From contig CANNAC010000002.1 of assembly GCA_947502495.1 (NCBI GenBank), positions 1-64,000 of the forward strand: a stretch of 64,000 nt of DNA, read 5' to 3'. The notes beneath the pieces are model-generated. The model searched no databases. It was not told where the DNA came from and worked only from the letters and a program-made list of their open reading frames with translations. The first letter of the stretch is position 1. Every line of letters begins with the position of its first letter. Source of the DNA: an uncultured Flavobacteriaceae bacterium. Its GTDB lineage: Bacteria > Bacteroidota > Bacteroidia > Flavobacteriales > Flavobacteriaceae. A program made the translations under genes and the position numbers. This document shows positions 45,901 through 52,872 of the stretch, piece by piece.

Positions 45901-47745
45901 TTAAATAACAGAAGGCAATACCACTTTAAAAACAGAACCGTTTTTAATGCTACTTTCCACCGTTATTACTCCCTTTAAATCTTCGACCATGTTTTTAACA
46001 ATATAAAGCCCTAAACCATGTCCTGGCACGTCATATTTATTTGCTCTGTAATACAAATCAAATATTTTATCCATCTTATTCTTATATATTCCAACACCAT
46101 TATCCTTAATAATAATTACAGCTTCCTTTTCAGATGTTTTCACTTTAATATTCACAAAAGGAGTTTCATTTTCTCTTGGCTCTCTAGAATATTTTACCGC
46201 GTTGTGAATTAAATTTTGAAGAATAGAATTTAACATTTCTTGATTAGAATAATGCCCATAAGTATCTACAACATCTATATTAAATTTTATGTTATCAAAT
46301 TTAGTAGTACCACTTAACAATTCTAATATATTATCTACCGTTTTCGAAAAGTCAATTTCTTTAGATTCTTTTTTCTTAACTGTGACACTGGATGCCTGAG
46401 AAAGGTTCTCCGACAATTCTTTTCCGTTTTTAATAACGGTATCTAGCATGTCTGTTAAAAACAAGATTCTATCTGGGTTCTTTTCTTCTTTTAACAAACT
46501 AAGTACTCCTTCAGCAGAAGAAAATGGCGCTTTAAGATCATGTGCTGAGCGATATAAAAACAACTCTAATTCTTCTGTTTTTTTCTTTAATTTATTCTCT
46601 AACACTTTACGGTTACTTATATCGAACATCATGGCGCAATAAAAAACATTTTCACCAACACTTCCATTACTTAAAGCAAACTCTACTGGAAAATGCTCTC
46701 CATTTTTACGCAAACAACACATTTCTATGATATCTACATTCTGTTTATTTCTTATCTTATTTACCGCTCTTAACAGCTCTTTAATATTACCATTTCTATA
46801 CTTTTTAGACATTAAAACGGTTAGTGATCTGCCAATCATTTCCTCTTCTACATAACCAAAAGCGGCTTCCGCCCCTTTATTCCATTCGGTAACATTACCT
46901 TTATCATCTGCGACTACAATAATACCCACATTAATAGATTGATAGATGCTTCTGAATTTTGCTTCACTATCTACAAGTTCATCACTAATACCTTTAAAAT
47001 CTGTAACTTCACGCAAAGCAATTGTGGAAGAAATAATTACGCCGAACTTGTCATAATTAGGAGAAACAATTACGGAAAAGAATATTTTCTTTCCGTTAGA
47101 ATCAAAATCATACAATTCAAATTGGTGTGTTGCTTTATCTATATAAACTTTATCAATATTATTTTTAAAGGCTTCAAAACTGGAAGCAATAAAGTAATCA
47201 TAAATATATGTACCAATTAATTTCTTAATCTCTGTATTACAAAAACTCTTATTTGCATTTAAAATCTTACCGTGTCTTGTAATAGTGAACACGTTTAAAG
47301 GCATGGCTTCTAAAAAACTCTCATTAATTGACTTCCCTTCGGAAAGCTTTTCATTCTCGTTATGATACTTAGTAACATCCTTATAAATCGATAAGTATTT
47401 CAAGCCTTTTTCGCCTTCATTTTTTATAGGAATAATGGTAGTATCTAACCAAAATGTTTTTCCTGTACTGGATACATCTGTTAAAACTCCATTCCACTTG
47501 TTCCCCATTTTAATGGTTCTCCACAAGTTTCTATATATTTTCCCTGTATAAAGAGGAGATTTTAGCAATTGATGCGTTTCACCCACGAGCTTATTAGCGT
47601 CACATTCTAAAATTTCACAAAATTTATCGTTTGCATATTCTATTCTGCCTAATGCATCTGTTACAGATACAATAGAATTTTCAATAACATCGATTAATAC
47701 GCTATCATTAAGAACATGAGAAAGGTTATATTTAATTGCTTCCAT
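45901..47745 (-). CDS. Cytoplasmic PAS-domain sensor histidine kinase
   Basis: 614-residue soluble kinase without membrane helices. Three PAS domains (~15-130, 140-255, 262-380) precede a phospho-acceptor helix (YRSAHDLKAPF, near residue 405) and a HATPase domain with N box LIHNAVKYSR, G1 DNGVGI and GLGLYIVKN. The H-box has DLKAP instead of the commoner ELRTP, as in the HWE-independent phytochrome-like kinases. Its start overlaps the STAS-like gene by 14 nt, and the receiver gene follows directly. It is inferred to be a sigma-54 target. Confidence 0.93.
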   Translation of the reverse strand: MEAIKYNLSHVLNDSVLIDVIENSIVSVTDALGRIEYANDKFCEILECDANKLVGETHQLLKSPLYTGKIYRNLWRTIKMGNKWNGVLTDVSSTGKTFWLDTTIIPIKNEGEKGLKYLSIYKDVTKYHNENEKLSEGKSINESFLEAMPLNVFTITRHGKILNANKSFCNTEIKKLIGTYIYDYFIASSFEAFKNNIDKVYIDKATHQFELYDFDSNGKKIFFSVIVSPNYDKFGVIISSTIALREVTDFKGISDELVDSEAKFRSIYQSINVGIIVVADDKGNVTEWNKGAEAAFGYVEEEMIGRSLTVLMSKKYRNGNIKELLRAVNKIRNKQNVDIIEMCCLRKNGEHFPVEFALSNGSVGENVFYCAMMFDISNRKVLENKLKKKTEELELFLYRSAHDLKAPFSSAEGVLSLLKEEKNPDRILFLTDMLDTVIKNGKELSENLSQASSVTVKKKESKEIDFSKTVDNILELLSGTTKFDNIKFNIDVVDTYGHYSNQEMLNSILQNLIHNAVKYSREPRENETPFVNIKVKTSEKEAVIIIKDNGVGIYKNKMDKIFDLYYRANKYDVPGHGLGLYIVKNMVEDLKGVITVESSIKNGSVFKVVLPSVI

Positions 47746-48157
47746 AAAAATTGTTTTTAGTTTCTACGCAATACTCTCTGGCAGATTCTAGATTATTAAA
47801 TACACCAAAAGGTGTAATCGGCTCATAAATTCTTTTATAAGAAGCTATCACAAGTTTTATTTCCATAGAATTAAAAACAAAGGCTTCCGAAATTCTTAGC
47901 TTACTTAGTATTGGAGAATTAGCTAATAAATTAGCGGTTTCACGAGTGTATGTTACTCGAATATCTCTGGAATCAATTAAAAAGGGCATCGCTTTGCCAT
48001 TACATAATTTAGCAATTGCGTCTATATATTGTTTTATTTTACTGGTTTCTAATTTATAATTCGCTTCCTTATTTCTAAACTGACAATAAAGAATATCATT
48101 GTCTGTCCAAAATTTTGAATTTCCAATCTGAATCATATCGTTCATACTAGTTGTCAT
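47732..48157 (-). CDS. STAS/SpoIIAA-like small protein (paralogue C)
   Basis: 141 residues, no signal or membrane helix. The pattern is beta (NSKFWTDNDILYCQF), a helix, beta (MPFLIDSRDIRV), a helix (NLLANSPILSKLRISEAFVF) and a final beta-alpha (GVFNNLESAREYC). This layout matches the STAS/SEC14-like small proteins common in Bacteroidota (DUF7793 as I remember it). It is a diverged paralogue of the proteins at 48147-48569 and 52277-52690. The function is unknown; STAS folds often act in partner switching. It overlaps both neighbours (11 and 14 nt). Confidence 0.8.
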   Translation of the reverse strand: MTTSMNDMIQIGNSKFWTDNDILYCQFRNKEANYKLETSKIKQYIDAIAKLCNGKAMPFLIDSRDIRVTYTRETANLLANSPILSKLRISEAFVFNSMEIKLVIASYKRIYEPITPFGVFNNLESAREYCVETKNNFYGSN

Positions 48158-48569
48158 AGGTTACAGAATTAAAAATTGCATAATTTTGATTACTATATTG
48201 TATCGCCAAATCGGAATCTTTAAAAATTAAATTTGGCACATTAGAATCGCTAAACATCACATAAAATGAAAGTAGCATTTTGTGTTTATAGTTCTTTATT
48301 AAAAACGCTTTAGACAGGACGACACTTTTAATTTTTGCATTATTTGACAAAAGCTTAAATAGTTTTACAGAAAGTCCAATATTGATTTCTCTAAAATCAA
48401 ATATTATAGGTAAATACGTACCATCTGACAACATGGAAATAGCTTCGTAAAACAGATCTTCAATACCCGCATCTGAATAGTCTACATTAGAACTATCATC
48501 TAATTTACAATAGATAACATTTCTGTTTACCCAAAACTTAATGTTGTTTATCCGTATTTCGTCTTTCAT
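48147..48569 (-). CDS. STAS/SpoIIAA-like small protein (paralogue B)
   Basis: 140 residues, cytoplasmic. The same fold pattern as its paralogues: KFWVNRNVIYCKL, YLPIIFDFREINI, LFKLLSNNAKIKSVVLSKAFLI and NLIFKDSDLAIQYS. It is closest to the 52277-52690 protein: both have F-K-x-L-SNN-x-KIKS-x-VLS. It is the first gene after a sigma-54-type promoter, with a leader of about 15 nt. Both sigma-54-type operons here open with this gene type, which suggests a shared regulatory or scaffolding role. Function unknown. Confidence 0.82.
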   Translation of the reverse strand: MKDEIRINNIKFWVNRNVIYCKLDDSSNVDYSDAGIEDLFYEAISMLSDGTYLPIIFDFREINIGLSVKLFKLLSNNAKIKSVVLSKAFLIKNYKHKMLLSFYVMFSDSNVPNLIFKDSDLAIQYSNQNYAIFNSVTYDN

Positions 48570-48594
48570 TATTATCCTTTAGAAAAAACCAACT

Positions 48595-48609
48595 CCAATA
48601 GGAGTGCCA
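48595..48609 (-). promoter_or_regulatory. Sigma-54-type promoter P2 (-24/-12)
   Basis: TGGCACTCCTATTGG on the minus strand. TGGCAC at 48604-48609, a 5-base spacer and TTG at the -12 place match TGGCAC-N5-TTGC except for the last base (G for C). It lies 25 bp before the start of paralogue B. The same kind of element stands in the same place at P1. Confidence 0.78.
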
Positions 48610-48696
48610 AAAATTATTTTAACTAAAAATAAACATATAAACACCTTTAAATTAGATGTTTATAATTTTTATTCAGATTTTTAAAGAATAAAAAAA

Positions 48697-48712
48697 CATC
48701 GAAATACCACGA
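48697..48712 (-). promoter_or_regulatory. Weaker second activator site at P2
   Basis: CATCGAAATACCACGA matches 10 of 16 bases of the dyad at 48737-48752 and lies exactly 40 bp from it, about four helical turns. The equivalent site at P1 (52817-52832) has the same spacing. Confidence 0.5.
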
Positions 48713-48736
48713 AATCTAAAGGCCAAACACAACAAC

Positions 48737-48752
48737 TAACGGAATACCGTTA
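48737..48752. promoter_or_regulatory. Palindromic enhancer-type site upstream of P2
   Basis: TAACGGAATACCGTTA, a dyad with 6-bp arms. It is the exact reverse complement of the site at 52857-52872. It lies 127 bp upstream of the -24 element of P2, the usual range for sigma-54 activator binding, and one base past the stop codon of the preceding gene. Confidence 0.72.
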
Positions 48753-48753
48753 A

Positions 48754-50214
48754 TTATTTTATATTAAGGTTTAGTGAAAAAACAGCTAAAGACGTTGAGC
48801 CAACACCGACTAATCTTTGCCCCCAAATCTCTATATAATCATTTGGAGCAAGCTCTACAGTTCCAGAAATAGAATTACTAGAAATGTCTAATATATTATT
48901 AACACGCATTAACGTATTTGTTTCCGTTAGCGTTGTAGTTCCATTTTTTCTAATAAAAAAGGCATAGTAGTTACCAACTGTAGTAGTTCCTCTAACAGAT
49001 AAGGATGCGCTAATTTGAAATGTTCTAGTTTTTTTACCTAAATACGTAATTCTATTATTTTGAGGAGAAGACACTCGCATTAAGTTCACTGCGGTTGTAG
49101 TATTTGAATTACCATTTCCTAACAAATTTATTCCGGTTCCACTAGAAATGTCTTGTAAGAAACCGCTAGTGATTGTTCCATTGTAATAAATATTACCTGT
49201 TGCAACCTGATCAGACTCTACAGGTAATCCAGGGCAATCTACTGTCCATGCATTATTAAAATTGTATCCTGCATAAGAACCTGCGGTATACTTCTTTATG
49301 TATTGTGTACTAGTACCATTAAAACTGGCTCCTGTTAATATACCGTTTCCAACTACAGGATTAGAACTCACATCTATACCAATAGCAGAACCGTCTATTT
49401 GAGAAAAACCTCCTTGTTTTTCGATGATATTAAAAGTTCCAGTAAATGTTTCATACGTTCCCAGATTACTAGAAAACCACCCCATATTACTCAATAACAA
49501 ATGAGCCACATTATTATAGGTTATTCCTGTTGTATTTCCAGCAAACTGAACAATACTCAAAAATGCTAATCCGTAACCATCAATAGTACCTACTGATGTT
49601 GAATTTTTAACGATAGAATCTCTAAAAACAAAGCTATCGGCTACAGTTCCAGTCATATTAAAAACAGTTCCACCTGCTGCGATAAGCGTCACGTTTTTTA
49701 TACTTCCTCCTGCAGTTCCTACAATCATAGTTCCTCCAGTTTTTGTTAAGGTATCTTCATTGGTATCTATTCCATATATATACGCGTTATTTAAATCTAT
49801 GGAATGTGCCAAAGTAACCACACCATTTATTTCATATAAAGTATCTGAAGACAATAGGTATTTACTTCCTCCACCAGCAGTAAGCTCTGCGCTTAAATCT
49901 GCTGCTGAACTTATCATTTTATGTTTGTTTCTAGATTTTGAATCCATCTTCGTCCAAGATCCTGAACCATAAAAATAAAATGCATTTTCAGTAATATCAA
50001 ATACTAGTAAACCATTTGCTGGGGCAGAAATCGCTATTCTCTGCACAGATGTCATTCTTGGGGCCAACATACCTTTATCGACAGAGGTCAAGTCCAGCAT
50101 AGCGGAAGCGTCTGGTGTTAATGTCCCCACTCCTACTTGAGAAAATGCGCTATAATTACAACTAGCAAAAATTGCTATGGTTAATACGGTTAATCGTAGT
50201 TTTAAATTTTTCAT
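48754..50214 (-). CDS. Exported surface protein with VGVGT repeat-type N-terminus
   Basis: 486 residues with a signal peptide (ending NYSAFSQ). After it comes VGVGTLTPDASAMLDL and GMLAPRMTSVQRIAI, a segment common at the start of Bacteroidota surface and phage-tail-like proteins. The middle is Gly/Thr/Asn-rich beta structure. The last ~110 residues look like a jelly-roll (TYLGKKTRTFQISASLSVRG; LAPNDYIEIWGQR). No T9SS sorting domain is seen. It starts 2 bp after the T9SS protein gene, so they are co-expressed. The exact function is unknown. Confidence 0.85.
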   Translation of the reverse strand: MKNLKLRLTVLTIAIFASCNYSAFSQVGVGTLTPDASAMLDLTSVDKGMLAPRMTSVQRIAISAPANGLLVFDITENAFYFYGSGSWTKMDSKSRNKHKMISSAADLSAELTAGGGSKYLLSSDTLYEINGVVTLAHSIDLNNAYIYGIDTNEDTLTKTGGTMIVGTAGGSIKNVTLIAAGGTVFNMTGTVADSFVFRDSIVKNSTSVGTIDGYGLAFLSIVQFAGNTTGITYNNVAHLLLSNMGWFSSNLGTYETFTGTFNIIEKQGGFSQIDGSAIGIDVSSNPVVGNGILTGASFNGTSTQYIKKYTAGSYAGYNFNNAWTVDCPGLPVESDQVATGNIYYNGTITSGFLQDISSGTGINLLGNGNSNTTTAVNLMRVSSPQNNRITYLGKKTRTFQISASLSVRGTTTVGNYYAFFIRKNGTTTLTETNTLMRVNNILDISSNSISGTVELAPNDYIEIWGQRLVGVGSTSLAVFSLNLNIK

Positions 50215-50216
50215 AA

Positions 50217-52199
50217 TTAATAGGTTAAGATTTTTTGAGTTAATTCGCGATTTGTTGTTTCTACTTTTACAAAATAAATACCGTCACTTTGGTTAAATGG
50301 TATCTCTATTCTGTCTTTATTATTAAGGTTTGTATTTAGTTTTAAAACTTCCTGTCCTAAAACATTAAATATGGCTATTTTTTTTAAGGTAAGTCTATCC
50401 TGGTTATTTACCACAATGTTATTATTTCCATCATAGAAAATCTTTATGTTTTTAGCTTCTTCAGCATCTACAGATAATGTTTCAGACGGAGCAAAAACAA
50501 TAGAATATCTATCTAAATATTCCCCTATTGGCAAATTGACATTATAGCTAGAACCAGTTAAACTATGTGTAGTATTTAAAAGATTATCTTTCAAATAAAT
50601 TGGACCTAAAAAATTATCTATTTCATCGATCATTATTTGATGCGAACCAGCTTCACTAATAAACAATCCTAATGGAAACTCTAAAGCTTCATCAAAACCA
50701 CCCACTCCCTGTATGGCATATTTTTTAGCTGCATCATCCTCAATTACAAAAAACAAATCATCGTTTCTATACTCATTTAACACTGCATCATAACCTAGGT
50801 TATAATCCACATCTGCCGGCGAGTTTGGTAAAAAAGCCAAAAGTAATTGTCTATGAAACCCTTCAGGATCCTCATAACCTATTCGTATATATTGATTATT
50901 GACAGTCAATTCTGGATCTTCATCTGCATCCGCATCCATAGATGATTTATAAAAAATGGCATCACCTGACGATTCTGTTTTAAATTTTCTTTGTGAATTA
51001 TCAAAAACAACAGACCCACTTCCGTAAGCATTAACAAAAAAACCTTGACCAACTGGTACATATTGTTTAGGAGTGGAAACACTACCCGAACTACCAATAC
51101 CTCCAATTAAAGGCGAAGCTACAGATGGCGGAATACCACCGGATAAATTACGTATAGCATAACCACCTAAATAATCTGTAGTAGCATGCGAAGTAGAGCC
51201 TCCATCTACCCAAAAATAAAGAGCATCGAGTATCGTTAAATTATCTGTTATAAATTTAGTAGCATCTAATGCGGAAGGATACGGGTTACCTAGTAATGAT
51301 TCCTCTCCAGCATTTATAGGCATAAGATATTCTCCGTTATTAGGCGCTCCGTAATATGCATAGTTTTGACTAGCAGAAAGCGTATTACTCCCTTTCATAG
51401 TATAACCTTCACCTGGATTCAAAGCACTATTACTATCTAAACCAACCCAATCTGCATAAGCACCTGTTCCTTGCAAGTACTTATATATCCATCTCGTATT
51501 AATAGTCATCGAAGTAGTTACATTAGAACCACCATCTAATACAGATGGCACTCCATTATATGGAGAACTACCGCTAAATAACATTTGTTGTGGTGTAAAT
51601 GGGTTGAGACTAGAATCTGTTCCGTCATACATCGCGCCAGATAAAGAGAATGTCCCACTATTATTTACTGGTGCGGACCAATAATTAAATTTATACCCAG
51701 ACGCATACCCTTGTTGATCTATCAATATCTTACCAGTACTTACGGCATTAGCATCTGTACCTATGTGGGTTTGAATAAGCTGTGCTTCATTTATTAGACG
51801 AACATCTCCGCTCACTAAATTAATGGCATTACTAATATTTAAAGCAAAACCGTCGGCAACAGAAATTCCTTTCTTACTTACTGCTGTAATATCTATTTCT
51901 AGATTATTAAAATTAACAGCATTTGAAGAACCCGAAATACTAACCAATGGGTTGACTGCGCTTTTAAAATAGGTGGTTCCAGAAACAGAGGAAGTAGTAC
52001 CGTTATTTATAAAACTGTTATTTAAATACAGGTTTCCGTTACTGTCGTGTACACCGGTGCTTTTATTCGTGTATTCATTTTCAAAGTACACGTTTTCTGT
52101 TGGTGAGATTAGTAATATACCTTCATTTACAATTTGTGCATAACTGCTTAAAAAGCTAAAAAGAATAAGGCAATTACAAATAAAATATTTCTTTCTCAT
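50217..52199 (-). CDS. T9SS-sorted cell-surface protein
   Basis: 660 residues. The signal peptide ends LSSYAQ; the body is beta-rich and Gly/Ser/Asn-rich with SGSSNAVNFNNLEID-type segments. The C-terminal ~75 residues are a type A T9SS sorting domain (KIFYDGNNNIVV, IAIFNVLGQEV, GIYFVKVET, KILTY). It should cross the outer membrane through the T9SS and be attached or released. No enzymatic motif is seen, so it may be structural or adhesive. It is 77 bp after the STAS-like gene and 2 bp before the next exported protein. Confidence 0.92.
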   Translation of the reverse strand: MRKKYFICNCLILFSFLSSYAQIVNEGILLISPTENVYFENEYTNKSTGVHDSNGNLYLNNSFINNGTTSSVSGTTYFKSAVNPLVSISGSSNAVNFNNLEIDITAVSKKGISVADGFALNISNAINLVSGDVRLINEAQLIQTHIGTDANAVSTGKILIDQQGYASGYKFNYWSAPVNNSGTFSLSGAMYDGTDSSLNPFTPQQMLFSGSSPYNGVPSVLDGGSNVTTSMTINTRWIYKYLQGTGAYADWVGLDSNSALNPGEGYTMKGSNTLSASQNYAYYGAPNNGEYLMPINAGEESLLGNPYPSALDATKFITDNLTILDALYFWVDGGSTSHATTDYLGGYAIRNLSGGIPPSVASPLIGGIGSSGSVSTPKQYVPVGQGFFVNAYGSGSVVFDNSQRKFKTESSGDAIFYKSSMDADADEDPELTVNNQYIRIGYEDPEGFHRQLLLAFLPNSPADVDYNLGYDAVLNEYRNDDLFFVIEDDAAKKYAIQGVGGFDEALEFPLGLFISEAGSHQIMIDEIDNFLGPIYLKDNLLNTTHSLTGSSYNVNLPIGEYLDRYSIVFAPSETLSVDAEEAKNIKIFYDGNNNIVVNNQDRLTLKKIAIFNVLGQEVLKLNTNLNNKDRIEIPFNQSDGIYFVKVETTNRELTQKILTY

Positions 52200-52276
52200 A
52201 GGTTAAGGTTTGGGTTAAGAATAAATTTGCTTAATAGTTATTTCAAGTTAAAAGGGATTATTGATTTTATATAGTA

Positions 52277-52690
52277 CTAACTTAATGCGTTATACATCTT
52301 ATTGTTTTTATTACAATATTGCATTGCAGGTTGAAAATTTTTAAAAATAGCATCCGGAATAATAGTTAGATCCATAATGTTTTGAACAATTAAAAACAGT
52401 TTTAAACGGTAGGAGTTAACCAAGAAAGTTTCGGAAAGCACTATCGATTTAATTTTTGAATTATTAGACAGAAACTTAAACACCTTAATTCCGGCATAAA
52501 AATCGAGCGCTCTTAAGTTTATTAAAATAGGCATGTGCGTACCTTGCGATAATTTAGAAATAGTATTGGAAAAAATTTCTTCTAAATCCTTATCCAACCA
52601 TTTATCATTAAAATCGTTAGATACATTACAGAAGATTATGTTTTGATCTACTCTAAACTTAAAATAATTTGCTAACCTATTGTTTTCCAT
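52277..52690 (-). CDS. STAS/SpoIIAA-like small protein (paralogue A)
   Basis: 137 residues, cytoplasmic. Pattern: YFKFRVDQNIIFCNV, MPILINLRALDF, VFKFLSNNSKIKSIVLSETFLV, DAIFKNFQPAMQYC. Clearly related to paralogue B. It is the first gene of the operon that continues into the two exported proteins, directly after a sigma-54-type promoter with a leader of about 15 nt. The function is unknown. Pairing with surface-protein genes may mean it helps regulate or localise their production. Confidence 0.82.
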   Translation of the reverse strand: MENNRLANYFKFRVDQNIIFCNVSNDFNDKWLDKDLEEIFSNTISKLSQGTHMPILINLRALDFYAGIKVFKFLSNNSKIKSIVLSETFLVNSYRLKLFLIVQNIMDLTIIPDAIFKNFQPAMQYCNKNNKMYNALS

Positions 52691-52714
52691 TGGTGTTATT
52701 TTGAAAAACGTATT

Positions 52715-52729
52715 TCAATACAAGTGCCA
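52715..52729 (-). promoter_or_regulatory. Sigma-54-type promoter P1 (-24/-12)
   Basis: TGGCACTTGTATTGA on the minus strand. TGGCAC at 52724-52729, a 5-base spacer and TTG match TGGCAC-N5-TTGC except for the last base (A for C). It lies 24 bp before the start of paralogue A. Confidence 0.78.
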
Positions 52730-52750
52730 CAAATCACTATAGAGCAAAAA

Positions 52751-52789
52751 AAAATCATAAAACGCTAACAATTAACGTTTTATGATTTT
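52751..52789 (-). terminator. Intrinsic terminator after the giant activator gene
   Basis: AAAATCATAAAACG (52751-52764) and CGTTTTATGATTTT (52776-52789) form a 14-bp stem with an 11-nt loop. On the minus strand it is followed by a T-run. It stands between the activator gene and P1, so the downstream operon depends on P1. Confidence 0.88.
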
Positions 52790-52816
52790 AATTTACATTT
52801 TGGACATTTAAAAAAA

Positions 52817-52832
52817 TATCGCTATACCGCAC
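52817..52832 (-). promoter_or_regulatory. Weaker second activator site at P1
   Basis: TATCGCTATACCGCAC matches 10 of 16 bases of the dyad at 52857-52872 and lies exactly 40 bp from it, as at P2. Confidence 0.5.
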
Positions 52833-52856
52833 ATTTTTAAGACAAAACGCACGAAC

Positions 52857-52872
52857 TAACGGTATTCCGTTA
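52857..52872. promoter_or_regulatory. Palindromic enhancer-type site upstream of P1
   Basis: TAACGGTATTCCGTTA, the reverse complement of the P2 site. It ends 127 bp upstream of the P1 -24 element, the same distance as at P2. It overlaps the stop codon of the activator gene, so that gene's end is also a regulatory site. Confidence 0.72.

Noticed and set aside
48629-48663. ATAAACAT...ATGTTTAT hairpin as a terminator before P2
   Set aside because: The stem is short with a 19-nt loop and imperfect extension; not strong enough to annotate.
52857-52872. The TAACGG-N4-CCGTTA dyad as a terminator (a T-run follows it on the plus strand)
   Set aside because: No plus-strand gene ends there, a better terminator for the minus-strand gene is at 52751-52789, and the same dyad occurs at 48737 at the same distance from a promoter.
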